DNA of 64,000 nt from Phallusia mammillata (Eukaryota; Chordata; Ascidiacea; Phlebobranchia; Ascidiidae): NCBI GenBank assembly GCA_003260075.1, contig QLIY01000716.1, positions 21,108 to 85,107 on the forward strand, read 5' to 3'. Every line of letters begins with the position of its first letter. The first letter of the stretch is position 1. Both the position numbers and the translations under genes were made by a program. Below the pieces are notes generated by a model. It made no database searches and was not told the origin of the DNA. It worked only from the letters and a program-made list of their open reading frames with translations. This document shows, piece by piece, positions 12,416-32,269 of this stretch.

Positions 12416-15400
12416 CTTACAAACATTCAAAAATTGTACACCCTATGATATGTAAATTGCCTTTTTATTACTACACATAACCTTCTAAACCTGTAGATTA
12501 AAACATATATTGTTGGCAGATTATTTAACACAAGCTGCATTTTTTTACACAGATCAATCAAATTTCACGAAAAGTTATGTGTCGGGTCGGCCATAATAAG
12601 CCCAAAAACATATTTTAAACCAGCAAGCGGCACTAGTGTATAGTTTACAATCTGAAAAACTGATGAAGTAAGAAAAATGAACTATTTTACTGTTAGCATT
12701 AAGTGGTGTCCAATTACCAACAACATCCGCACTACTTGGGGTATTCAAGCAATCAATTAACTATTTGACAAAGAATTAAAGCCACAATCAAAAAGGTTTA
12801 AAAGTGCTGTTGCAACTCTTCGAGCAAAAAAAACAATCTTAACACCAATATGTACAACTGTACAACATCCAAAAATCGTAGGGTACAACTTTGTTTCAGT
12901 GTGGTAACAGCAAAAAATGCAGAATTATGTGAGATCCGACTAAAGAGCAATGACTATTATCGGCAGCTAAAATGGCCAACATACAATCAATACAATAAAA
13001 ACATAATTTATAACAGTATAAATTCCAACACACAGCTTTATTTAAATGCCCTTAAGGTACACTGGTGCCTACTGCCTATTATACTAATCTTTCCTTAACA
13101 AACTCCTTGCACAAGTACATCAAAGTTGCTCTAGGTCTTGGTCGTATAAAGCAACTGGTAAACAAACAATTTTTCCTATGGTTTAGTTGGCTTAAATAGA
13201 AATGAAAGCTGTGTGAAAAAAGAAATCAGCTTTTTAGGTTAAGGTGCGCTATTGACAAACATCACCTCCCCTTACCATGTGTTCTGTTGTTGAAAAACGC
13301 AACTCAAGCAAGGTTTGTCAAATCAGTGTGCACAGATTCAGTGTACTGTCACTTTTGCTGTTCAAAACAAGTTAATGACTGACCAACGCTTGCCAGAGAC
13401 AAATAACCCTATCCAAATCTTTTATCGGCCGTCCTAATGTCGACAATCTCGACATGCGGTCAATCGTCGAAAATCTGCGTCTATGTCAAGCATCTGTGCC
13501 GATTAAAGGGGGAAAAACGCTGCCACTCACTGCGATAAAGTAAAAGCGTGTTTCTCGTTTGATGCAACTACAAACAACGACCTAAAGTTTTCACCAACAC
13601 CTCGTACAACACGCATCTCGCATCTCGCAAAACGAGTGTCTCAACTCCAGCCTATGCGAATTAACACGCAGGTCCGGTTTAAGTGTCCGAAAAATCGGGT
13701 TTGTGTTGCAACAAAGGCAAAGAGCAAAGTGGCACGAATCATTCAGCGCAATTGAACAAGTCGACAGAGTGGCGTCAGATTTCCGTAAGCCAACCTGGAA
13801 ACTTGAAAGCAGTCGAACGTTATAATAATGTCGCACAAAGGCATTTTTGCTTTATCTGAAAGAGGGTCTGCCTGTTTTCATTTGAAACCCGCATGATTGC
13901 AACCAATTTACAATATACTTGCATGTTCTTTCCGAACATCTAATACTAATTTGACTTTGTGCCAAACGCGCATGGGTTACGATCACAAACGTGTGTGTCG
14001 TTATTATGCGTAGGAGGCGACGGGTCGGTTCCAGCTACAATCTTGGAGTTGGCTTATTGAACGGCGATGACGCAACTAAACCAAACTTCTGTAAACACGC
14101 TAGCTGGGCAGTGCGTCTAGTAAGCTGGCGCCCGTCAGACGGCCTGGATTGCCAACGCGCACCTTTCGGCAACTCCGCTTGAATTGCGTTCACAGAGGCA
14201 GCTTGGCGCTGTACATTTAGTACTAATAGTAGTCATGACTCAATACATTCTATAGCTCCCTACGTCCCATATTGGTGTTGTGTCAAGGCTGCATTGTCAG
14301 CAACTATTTTTTTAAGTTCTTGAAAAAACAAATGGATGCACAAAATATGAACAACATTGTTCATTTAACTGTTTTTATGTTTAATATCCCCACAGAAAGC
14401 AAAACACAAGGTTCTAAATCAATATTTAACGATCACATATTCTCAACATTTGGAATAATATTACCTTATTACCTCCCAGCACACAAGAAATAGATAACAC
14501 TAACTATGTAATTAACATGTAAATTTTCTTTGGTGTTTGGTAGGAAGAAAACTATGGGTTGGCAAATAACGTTATACCGTTTTAAACTAAATACACTTAC
14601 AAACAGTTCCTTAAATAACATTTATGGGTAAAATACAATAGTCAACAGTAAAAACATTTAAAAAAAACCTTTCATTAGTAAAGAAAGACTACATGTTCAT
14701 GTAAACACATACAGAGGCCAGTGTGAGTGTATGTATCACTTTATAAATACTTTTTACGAGAAAGGATACTTTATACTCCAAATAACACACCAAGCAATTC
14801 AAAAATTGTCTAATAATTTTAACAAACATACATTAGCGTACCACATCAGTTTGACAAAGTTCACTTGCTGTTGGTAGATCAATAAAACAATAAATAAAAA
14901 GCCAATATATTTGAGTAAAGCAAAACAGTTTACAAATTCTTACTTTATTTTTTTGAAATTAACCTAGTTGCAACTTGCAATCTATAAAACTATCCCATAA
15001 AACAACAATAATATACATTCATTGCCTAAAATCACCTTGAAAATAAAACAAATTACAGTGTAAATTAACCACATTCCACAATGAATATTAAAATAAGATT
15101 AATTATAAAGCTATATAGAGCATACAGACAACATGTTTTTATTTTTACTGATTTTATACATCCACATTCCACATTTTTAACAAACCTACACCAAATTATT
15201 TCCTTAAGCTTTGACTGACGAATTTGTCAATATTAATTTACATCGGTAAAATTCCTAAACACTGCACAGATTTATTTTTTAAACCTTATCTTTCACGTCA
15301 CGCAGTAAAAAATTAACAATCATAATGCCCGACTTGTGTTCCACTATGTACAAATAGTTGCCGAAGGATAATATCAAACAAAGCCACAACCACAGGCCCC

Positions 15401-15774
15401 TGAAATGAAACAAGCACCAGCGCCATCTATGCACAAAATTTTGCAATCAGTACTTCCGTTGGAGACCAGTATAGCGTTTAGGCATTTGTGCTTTATTCAT
15501 TGCATTGAACCTCGAACATTTCATTTTTTTAACAACAACTCCCTTGCAATTATTTTGACGACTCGTCGTGCATACAGCTTAATGTTAGTTTCAGCAAACA
15601 AAAACTTAAGGGAACAAACAATAGGTGATTTTTATTATTTCCCACAGGCCACAACACGATGTAAAATATTTAGCTAGTTTTGCAAAGTTACGCATGACAA
15701 TCATGGACATCATCATTGAACAATGGTTTTCCTGTAATTTGCGAACTTTTGAGGGGCATCGTTTGATAAGAGAC
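12416..15774. other. Intergenic region, no gene recognised
   Basis: AT-rich. It presumably contains the promoter and signal-peptide exon of the receptor gene, but no reading frame with a hydrophobic leader joined to a good donor site could be chosen. A relatively GC-rich patch at about 13.4-14.2 kb is a candidate promoter region. Confidence 0.4.
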
Positions 15775-16058
15775 AAGTGGTGGGATTCAGCCGATTTGCA
15801 CCGGTTCAAAAGAACCGACGTACGAAATTTTCTGAGATCAGCGAACCAGTTAGCATTAGGCTACTGGTTACTGTCACTGGACTTTTTGTGACAGAACCGT
15901 CTGAGCCCCCCCCCCAGAACCGACGTACGAAATTTTCTGAGATCAGCGAACCAGTTAGCATTACTGGTTACTGTCACTGGACTTTTTGTGACAGAACCGT
16001 CTGAAAAATATGATTTTGTGATAGAACCGGTTGACAAGAAAATTGAATCCCACCACTG
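15775..16058. mobile_element. hAT-type MITE (CAGTGGTGGGATTC family)
   Basis: The left end reads AAGTGGTGGGATTCAG and the right end is the inverse of CAGTGGTGGGATTCAA. Flanks TAAGAGAC (15767-15774) and CAAGAGAC (16059-16066) match at 7 of 8 bases. A second copy starts at 30323. Its interior is inflated by a C10 duplication (run 15906-15915; copies from about 15812 and 15916). Confidence 0.75.
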
Positions 16059-16395
16059 CAAGAGACTATCTTAAATTCCAATTTTATTTTGACATGCCGG
16101 TTTTCGTTTAGCATGATCTGATATCGAATAAAATTGTAGAAAGGCTTTAAGTTCTTGGAGGTCGTTATGTCACCAAAATGCACGATTCAGAACTTTCTAA
16201 AACGAGGGTTCCCAAGGTTTTTTAAGCACGGCCCAATTTAAAACTTTTAACCGTTCAGTGGGTAACCAACTTTACGTGTTAATTAAAAATCTGTGTATGA
16301 TGCTCCAAACCAGGCCTGCACAACTCAAAACCGTACAACCATACAAACAGAACAAAATCGTTGCAGGATGCGGGCAAACGTTGTAGGCTAATAAC

Positions 16396-17479
16396 TAGAG
16401 ATGTGCCGAATTTATTTGGCCGATTTGGCCACTTTTGCAAAGATTCGGTTTCGGCCGAATAATTTGTTGCGATTCGGCCGATACCGAATCTTTCACGAAC
16501 ACAAATTTAAAGCGTAAATTGTGTCTTTTCAGCTTTGCAAGGTTCCACACAATCCTTCAAACTACGCCATAACTAAAATCGAGTCAACTATTATATATTT
16601 TTAATGTATTTATGTTCTTCGCACTCCAGGCAGCAAATCAATAATTCATTGGCAGGTTGGCAATCATGCCTGAGGTAATGTTAAACCCAACAGAACCAAA
16701 ATTATGACGAAACACAAGTATTCTGCACTGTTTGTCTGGTAGAAAAACTTATGTTTCCCCCCCCCCGTCGTACGCTACGCGTTTGACGTGAAAAAAATGT
16801 TTATCTACCAGGCAATTAGTGCAAAATGGTTGTGTTTCGTCCTTATTTCAGTTCTGTTGGGTTTAACACTGCCTAAACATGACTGCCAACCCGAAACTTA
16901 ATTACTGGTTCCCCCCCCCCATCAACCGAATCATTTATGACGTCACGCGAAGTCGTAAGCTACGCGTTGGACATGAAAGTTTAAGTTTATCTACCAGGCA
17001 ATTAGTGCAGAATAGTGTTTCGTCATTATTTCAGTTCTGTTGGGTTTAACACTGCCTAAACATGAGTTGTCTGCAGTGGGAATAACGATAATATGTTAAA
17101 AAATATAATGATTGGCGCGATTTTCGTTGGTAGTAATCAGAAAAGTCACGTTTAACGCTTTAAATTTGTGTTCGTAAAAGATTNAGCAGAAAAGACACGT
17201 TTAACGCTTTAAATTTGTGTTCGTAAAAGATTCGGTTTCGGCCGAATCGCAACAAATTATTCGGCCGAAACCGAATCTTTGCAAAAGTGGCCGATTCGGC
17301 CGAATAATTCGGCAAACCGAATATTCGGTACATCTCTAGTTTTTATGTCAAACGCGTAACATACGACTTCGCGTGACATCACAAATGATTCGGTTGATTC
17401 GGCCAAATTTATTGGGCAAAACTGCTAAATATTCGATTTCGGCCGAACCGAGAATTAGCCTTTTCGGTACATCTCTATA
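16396..17479. mobile_element. MITE with long inverted repeats (TAGAGATGTGCCGAAT ends)
   Basis: The left end TAGAGATGTGCCGAAT mirrors the right-hand GGTACATCTCTA, and a second right-type end lies at about 17325-17338. Subterminal words such as GATTCGGTTTCGGCCGAA occur in both orientations. Flanking TAATAAC occurs on both sides (16389-16395 and 17481-17487). C10 runs at 16757-16766 and 16911-16920 and a single N at 17184 show this interval is poorly assembled. The internal CAATTAGTGCA segment is present twice, at about 16797 and 16983. No coding capacity was seen. Confidence 0.55.
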
Positions 17480-17487
17480 GTAATAAC

Positions 17488-17625
17488 CAGGGAGTCGAAT
17501 CGGAACGCAACCCGCGTACCTGTTTACTGTACTAAACCGGAACCAAACCCCAAAAAACAATCAACAGGGAACCGAACCGAACCGAACCGAACCTGAACCC
17601 GTATAACAAGTGGTTCGACTCCCTG
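17488..17625. mobile_element. MITE of the CAGGGAGTCGAA family, internally deleted copy
   Basis: The ends are CAGGGAGTCGAATCGG and the inverse of CAGGGAGTCGAACCAC, with CCGAACCGAACC repeats between them. Longer relatives are at 29748 and 39601. It abuts the preceding element directly. Confidence 0.65.
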
Positions 17626-18225
17626 ACTTTTAAGATTTATATAAACAGGAGATATCGCGGAACAAGAAATATCGTGGATGGTTTCAAAAAAAATATTGTT
17701 AAATATTAACCTTTTCAGTTACCACGTACAACAAACGTATCGTATATTAAACAACGATCAACGAACTTATTTGAATGATATTGGCTTCTGTTGGTGTAGG
17801 CTACCTGTAAAATTTACACATCTTGGACTGCGGTTTTGGGGATTTACAATCCTAATTAAACGAAACCCCCTGCATACCTTGATTGCCAGGGCGTCGCGAC
17901 GCACAGTTTGAGAACTACTGCCTTAAAGTGATTGCTTTGTTTCTTTTGCACTTAACACATAAAACACCCGGTTTTCTTTGACACACCTTCATGTTTAAAA
18001 TATTGAAGATGAAAATAGACAAGAAAGAATTCAATTGAGAATATACAGAAAATATGGAATACAGTTCAGTGAGGAAACACATGCTGAATCATTAGATACT
18101 ATGCAGAAATGGTGAAAGAACAAGTTTGAATGTAAGTGTACGGTATGATGTACAGTTCAATTTTAATCCAAATTTTTACGCTGTGATTTTAAATGCTGTG
18201 CAATGACAGCAATTGACTCATATGC
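17626..18225. other. Intergenic, hAT remnant
   Basis: A right-type hAT terminus (GTTTGAGAACTACTG, about 17907-17921) is visible; its partner end was not identified. No gene is recognised. Confidence 0.4.
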
Positions 18226-18498
18226 TTAATTGGCTTCTGGCATTTTCCTTAAGCTTGAGGCAACAAATTTTCCAAAATAAGTGTAAGAATCATTTTGCTG
18301 CTCAATGTTGAATGATTGTATTATTTCTTCACAAATCTGGTAAAGCTTCTCTAAATGTTTTTCCTGAAATTATATGAAACAGGTAGCCTAAGCGGCTGAT
18401 ACTGCAACATAAATATAGGCTACCAACCTGAAAATCCATTTCATCGGAACGTTTTCGTTTCCTGCCTCGCCTCGATGGTGATTGGACAGATGCACTGG
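18226..18498 (-). pseudogene. BESS-motif-like gene fragment, probably a pseudogene
   Basis: Two exons (18428-18498, 18226-18363) join in phase. They encode a basic nuclear-localisation-like stretch (RRGRKRKRS) followed by a helical tail containing NDSYTYFGKFVASSLRKMPE, which resembles the C-terminal BESS motif of MADF/BESS nuclear factors and of transposon-associated Myb/MADF proteins. A TAA at 18226-18228 interrupts it, and the same frame then continues for about 20 residues (AYESIAVIAQHL) that look like a continuation of the motif. This suggests a nonsense mutation. No upstream MADF exon was recognised. A second allele copy at 18542-18617 carries a 5-bp insertion that shifts the frame. It could also be a transposon-derived gene remnant. 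Confidence 0.5.
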
Positions 18499-18640
18499 CT
18501 GAAACAGATTTCTTTTTCTTTATCAGTAATCCCCCCCCCCCCTGAAAATCCATTTCATCGGAACGTTTTCGTTTCCTGCCTCGCCTCGCCTCGATGGTGA
18601 TTGGACAGATGCACTGGCTGAAATAGATTTCTTTTTCTTT
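18428..18640. repeat. Duplicated exon around a C10 run (18531-18540)
   Basis: The exon 18428-18498 and its flank recur at 18541-18640. Copy two has GCCTC three times where copy one has it twice. The run counts twelve Cs because the second copy natively begins CC. Confidence 0.85.
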
Positions 18641-19558
18641 ATCAGTAACAGTGTCACTAACAGTAGTAGTACCCTAATCTTATTTGAATTAATCATTTTG
18701 CTGATGTACTAATCCGAGGAAATAAAATTGCACATGCTTATTTGATGCAATATAGAGTGCACCGTCCAATAACAATCTGTTTTTATCAATAATGGAACCA
18801 AACTAATGAAATTTCCTATCAAATATTTTATGACCAGTCCAGCACGTTGACCCAGTTTTCTGGTCAATAACATTATGTATTGTTGCAGCGTTGGCGCCAA
18901 CGGGAAACCGCACTGCGTGAAGCTCCCTGCTGGGTTAGACGTTGCGCGGAAAGTCGCACACTGCCCTGACCTCTCCACAGTCCACATGGTCATCCGCCAA
19001 TGCCAACCCCTGGCGATTTTGAATGAGACAATTGTTACACGTCTTTGCAGACAAATATGGAACGTTTACCCAACACCGCCAGAAAGTTTACCCCCGGCAG
19101 TTTAATTAGGGTTTTCCCCTAAATAAACAACATTACAATGTTGCTATTTTGCACTGCGTAATGTACTTTGCCATAACAGTGCTTCCCTAATAAAAATACA
19201 ACTTGCTGCTTTCATAAAATTTATGTAAAAATGGAAATCAAATGAATATAACTTAATGATTTTGTTTCTGTATTTTGCATCGTTTTTCTACTTTTTTTGC
19301 AGAAATAAAAGTAAACGTTTTTTGGAATGACCTTGAGGGGTGTAGTGTTTTGTATGTGAAACCTAAAGTTTAGACAAAGGCACATCGACTTACTATGTAA
19401 TTAACTGGTAACCATGTTTTAACTGCCAGCCACGTGAAAGTATGTTAAAACAATGCTAAAACATTGTTGTGCTTTTAATTGGTTACATAAAGATTAAAAA
19501 CGTAGATTAAAGAATGTTTTTTGTTTCGTAGTGGAATTTGGCTACAATTAAAAATAGA
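18641..19558. other. Intergenic, upstream of nardilysin
   Basis: A GC-richer patch at 18880-19040 has open frames on both strands but no recognised similarity or good splice context, so it is left unannotated. The remainder probably holds the nardilysin promoter. Confidence 0.35.
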
Positions 19559-22500
19559 ATGGCTAAACTTCAAGTCCTCAGGGAACCCAAAAAATCTCCC
19601 CATGACAAAAAAGAGTATAAAACAGTGGTTTTACCCAATGGATTGAAGGTCCTTTTAATCAGCGACCCTTCATTTCCGACCGAAAATGAGTTTGAGGATG
19701 ATGAATCAGAAAACGATGAATACTCCAGTGAAGATGAGTCTGGTTCAGGTCATAAATATGATTTTACTAATTTTGTTTTATTAACACTAAGTTCCTAAAA
19801 CTTTTTTATCAATTTACAATCTTTGCCTTATTTAACTTGCAGAGCATATTTGTCTTACGTGCAGCATAATGCACATATTTTATTGACAAAACTATCTACT
19901 AATAAACTGTCTACTAATCAACTGTCTGTAAAATTATAGAAGTGGATGATGATGGAGCTCTTAGTGCAGATGGCCGTGATGACGGTTCTGAGAGTAAAAA
20001 GCAAGCTGCTGCTGCACTTTGTGTTGGAGTGGGCTCATTTTTAGACCCTGATAATATTCCAGGCCTCGCACATTTTTTGGAACATATGGTTTTTATGGGC
20101 ACAGAAACCTATCCTGATGAAAATCATTTTGATAAGTTCATTCAAACACACGGAGGTTCAGATAATGCCAGCACGGATTGTGAGCATACTATGTATCAGT
20201 TCGAAGTTAACCCAAAGTATCTCAAACAAGCTCTGGAAATTTGGTCCAAGTTTTTTATTTGTCCCTTAATGACCTATTCCTGCATTGGTCGTGAAGTAAA
20301 AGCAGTACCCCCCCCCCGGATTGTGAGCATACTATGTATCAGTTCGAAGTTAACCCAAAGTATCTGAAACAAGCTCTGGAAATTTGGTCCAAGTTTTTTA
20401 TTTGTCCTTTAATGACCTATTCTTGCATTGGTCGTGAAGTGAAAGCAGTGCCCCCCCCCCGTTTGAGGATGATGAATCAGAAAACGATGAATACTCCAGT
20501 GAAGATGAATCTGGTTCAGGTCATAAATACACAGTTTTTTAATTTGACTGATTATACTTAAATAACACTGAGGTTTGATTTTTAAAAAATTGTAATTTTG
20601 CACTAACTTATTGTTTGGAGCATTTTTGTAACATGTGCATCATAATGCAGTTATTTGATGGAAAAAATGCTCATTTTTATCTATTAACTGTCCATACAAT
20701 TACAGAAGTGGATGATGATGGAGCTCTTAGTGCAGATGGGCATGATGACGGTTCTAAGAGTAAAAAGCAAGCTGCTGCACCCCCCCCCCGATTCTGAATT
20801 TCAAATGGCTGTAGTGGATGATCAGCCACGATTTGAGCAGCTACTAGGCCATCTTTGTAAGCATAACCCAATTAACAAGTTTCTCTGGGGCAATGAAGTT
20901 TCATTAAAACAGAATCCAGAAAAGAATGGAGTTGATGTTTACAAGACTTTGCATGAGTTTCATAAACAACACTATTATGCTCCAAAAATGGTTTTGGCTC
21001 TACAATCCAATGAAAGTTTAGACACACTTCAACAATGGGTTGTGGAGATTTTTAGTGATGTCCCAGTGATGGATGTTCGTACAAATGGAGTCCAAACTAA
21101 GGAAGTTTGTGCTGATGTGCCTACATCCAAGCTACCCAGTTTTACTTTGTGCAATGTGGTACCTGTACAAAATATCCAAGAGATGCATTTTATCTGGTTT
21201 TTGCCTTCAGTTATAAAAAACTACAAATGCAAGCCTTTACACTATGCACTGTGGTTGATTTCTCATGAAGGGAAGGGTGGTTTGTTGTCATGTTTGAAAG
21301 AGAAACATTTAGCTACCTCAATTGCAACAAATGATGATGATAGGTCTGGTTTTGATGATTGTAAGCTTTATGCATTGGTTTCCATAGACATAACTCTAAC
21401 GGAGCTTGGTGTGAAAAACAAAAATGAGGTCATTGACATTGTATTTGCTTACATATCAATGATAAGAGAGAGCGGTCCTTCAACTGCCATATACAAGGAA
21501 ATCCAACAAATCGAGTTGAACAACTTCACTTACATGGATGAGGACACTCCATTAAACAATGTGGAATGTGGAGCCCAGAATTTGCTGTTGTATGCACCAG
21601 AAGATGTATGGACAGGTAAAAAAGTTATTCTAACATCGAAAGTACTTGTGCTTGCATATAGTGCTCTGTGTATTTTTACATTGTACTTTTAGGTGACTAT
21701 CTAATGTCTGAATACAATCCAAATTTGATACAAGAAGTTATGAATGGTTTAATGCCTGACAAATGTATGCTGTTTCTTTATGATTCCAATAACAAAAATC
21801 TGAATCCAACAGAGGTATGTAAACAAACATGTCTTATAGCATAGCTTATTGTCTGTGAGCTGAAGTGTTGAAAAATAGTACTAACTTCATAAGTATATTT
21901 TGTGATTTAGTTGAAGAAAGAACCGTGGTTTGGTACTCAATTTTTCACTGAAAAGATTGATCAAACATATGTGGACAAATGGCTGGCAAATGATTTCAAT
22001 TACAACCTTAGTTTGCCATTGGAAAATCATTTTATACCTTCTGATTTCACACTTGTGGACTCGCAAAAAAGCAGTGAGGACTTGATCACCAATCCAAGCC
22101 TTCTTGTCGATGAACCTTTGCTGAAAACATGGTTTAAAACAGACCACAAGTTTAACTTACCTAAGGGATTTGCTCGTTTTATTTTGAACAACTCCAATTT
22201 CACAGCGACAACAGAGCATCAGGTGTTTTTAGATTTGCTAGTGGAAGTGCTAGAATACAATTTATCTGAAGTGATGTTTGATGCAACAGCTGCATCATTT
22301 TACTATGGCATATCAATCAGCAACTATTATGGCCTGCAAGTAAAGGTATGATAATATGATTAATTATTAGGGTCACATTCCCTTTCGATTTTGCTTGCAA
22401 AAACAATCACATGCGTAGATCAAATGGTGTGTATAGTAAATGAATAAACAGGGTACACAAAGTATAAAAATGGAAATATATAGAAAAGCCACCTTTCTAG

Positions 22501-23690
22501 TATTGTTAGTCACATTAAAACTTTCTTGCAAACATTTTCAGGTCTCCGGATGCAGCCACAAAATGAATTTAGTTGTAGATCTTTTGTTTGACCATCTGTT
22601 TGGCTTCTCAACTAACCAGGAAGTATTTGAGGAGCAACGAATGCTACTTAAAAAATCCTATTACAACAAGCTGCTGGAATCTAAAAAACTGTGCAAGGAC
22701 ATTAGACTCACTCTGCTAGAACGGCAACGATTTTCAATTGTTGACAAATATGCCATAATGGATCAGTTGACCCTTCCTGCTTTCCTAGCTTTTGTAAAAG
22801 CTTACCTTGCTGGTCTAAGAGTAGAATCTCTTGTTCAAGGCAACTTTGATGCAAAAGGTGGCATGAAACTTGTCAGTAAAATACAAGAAAAACTTAAAGC
22901 TTCAGCACCTTGTAGGGTAGTTGAGAATAACCGCATCTTGACAGTTCCCATTACCAAACCTTACATCCATATCAGGGCAATGAATTTAAACGATGACAAT
23001 TCAATGGTTACTATCTACCTCCAGGTAGGGGCGTGTTCTGTTCGCAAAAGTGTAGAGCTCGAGCTGCTCAACATGATAATGGGTGAGCCCTGTTTTGACA
23101 TCTTGCGCACCAAGAAACAACTTGGCTACAGCGTTTACACAATTGACCACCACACAGCCGGAGTGTTGGGCCTTTCCTTGAACGTTCAGTCGCAAAACAG
23201 TAAGTTCTCCGTGGAGCAGCTTACTGAAACTATGGTGGACTTCCTTCACAACGTCTTCTACAGTCTGCTCAAGAAGATGTCCCCTGAGGAGTTCCAAGAG
23301 CACGTGGATGCCCTTGACGCACTGAAGAAAGTCGACGACACGCAGCTGGAGGAGGAAGTCAACCGGAACTGGGATGAGATTCTGTCACGTGACTTCGTGT
23401 TTGATCGACTGAAACGTGAGATCAAAGAATTGGAAACAGTTACTCATCGCGACGTATTGTCGCTGTATGAGTCGATCGTTTTGAGCCAACCGCGGCAACT
23501 CACTATACAGGTGAGAGGAAATACTCCAGACCAAAGTGGTGAGTCGACCGACCAGATCGAAAATCTTACAAAGTTTGAGTTTCTTGAAGCGAATAACACC
23601 CAAAGTCCAAGCAATGCAAATGGGATCACAAATTTTGCATCGTTTAGGAAAACCGCTCAATACTACCCAGTGTGTCACACACAGATCTAA
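19559..23690 (+). CDS. NRDC: Nardilysin (M16 zinc metallopeptidase), split by assembly duplications
   Basis: The gene cleaves N-terminal to arginine in dibasic sites (family knowledge). True exons are 19559-19748, 19940-20307 continued directly at 20790-21615, 21693-21814, 21911-22345 and 22542-23690. They total 1030 codons including the stop, against about 1150 residues in mammals. The ATG at 19559 is preferred because the upstream frame has only a TTG. Residues 45-85 form an acidic insert (FEDDESENDEYSSEDES, then VDDDGALSADG). This insert distinguishes nardilysin from insulin-degrading enzyme, although it is shorter than in vertebrates. The inverted zinc motif HFLEH follows in GLAHFLEHMVFMG, with the downstream glutamate region SDNASTDCE. 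The C-terminal M16 halves continue through GEPCFDILRTKKQLGYSVY. The block 20308-20789 is a set of duplicated exon pieces, not additional coding sequence. Confidence 0.93.
20308..20789. repeat. Scrambled second-allele copies of nardilysin exons 1-2 between three C10 runs
   Basis: Runs are at 20308-20317, 20451-20460 and 20780-20789, each exactly ten Cs. Between them lie a copy of the 3' part of exon 2 (20318-20450), then a copy of the end of exon 1, the intron and the start of exon 2 (20461-20779). Removing the whole block joins GCAGTA to GATTCT in frame and restores the conserved EVKAV-DSEFQ sequence. Confidence 0.92.
22469..22505 (+). repeat. Dispersed repeat copy in a nardilysin intron
   Basis: Counterpart of the minus-strand sequence at 1893-1932, with about 80% identity by eye over 35-40 bases. 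Confidence 0.45.
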
Positions 23691-23907
23691 ATTGCGCAGG
23701 AGTACTGGCACCTCAGTGTGTGTTGTTTTTAAGTTTATTCCTTGTACCACTGTTTGTGCTTTTAATGGTTGTGCTTTACGGAAAAAAGCGAAATGCGTGT
23801 TGTTGGTTTTATACGTCTGTTGTTTTATGTACCTTTTAATCCTTGTGTTCTGCGTGTGCACGCACCCGTAAGATATTTTCGAATAGAGGAAGTTTGGTGT
23901 TTTGTTC

Positions 23908-23913
23908 AATAAA
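23908..23913 (+). terminator. Polyadenylation signal of nardilysin
   Basis: AATAAA lies 218 bases after the nardilysin stop codon and is followed by a T/G-rich stretch. This is the first canonical signal downstream of the gene. Confidence 0.6.
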
Positions 23914-24585
23914 CAGAAGACTTTCTGTACCAGTTTGGTCTGGTCATTATTCAACGTTCTGTCCGAGTGTTTTGACGCGCTTCTGCTGCCAATCTAAGCT
24001 GGTTTTTCGCAAAAAACTTTGTGCCGAAGAAATAATTGTTACTTGTTTTCTAGGTAAAGAACGTTTTTAAGATATAGTGAAGGATTGGCGATGGGAACTT
24101 TTGGCGATAGTTACTGTTTGTAAATCGTTGGTCAATATTTATACTAAACTACAAAAAGTGTAGAGTAACTTTTGACCCAAATACACATTGTTAAATATAC
24201 TCTTTTGGGGGATTTTTGGAAAAGCGGTTGTTTCGTGTGTTAAACGGTGCTGGTTGCTGACTAAGTTGTGCACAAAAAATGAAAAATTAAGGTTTTCTAG
24301 AAATTAAACTCTGTGAAAATTAGGCAGTCCAATATAAATCTTAATCGGATTGTAATGTGCTGAAATTTAAATCATTAAATAACTCATAAACAAAGTATTT
24401 TGTGAAGACCAATATTTTGAATGTATTCTTGTCTTTGTGCGCAATAACGACAAAAAATAAGGTTTAAAATAGTCAACTTTGCACTAATCCTGGATGTGTT
24501 GGGCTTCGACTAATCTAAAAACAAAAGGAGAAAACTGTTTTTACCTGGTAAAACTACCATGCGTTACAACGGTTGCACGATCTTG

Positions 24586-32269
<7,684 letters not shown>

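Noticed and set aside
18875-19105. Plus-strand frame of 76 codons upstream of nardilysin
   Set aside because: The opposite strand is equally open, there is no conserved motif and no splice context; probably a GC-richer patch.
20334-20561. Separate small gene in the nardilysin region
   Set aside because: It is an allele duplicate of nardilysin exons next to C10 runs.
19559-23690. Insulin-degrading enzyme as the identity of the M16 peptidase
   Set aside because: The acidic insert before HFLEH and the residue pattern around SDNASTDCE and EPCFDILRTKKQLGY fit nardilysin better.
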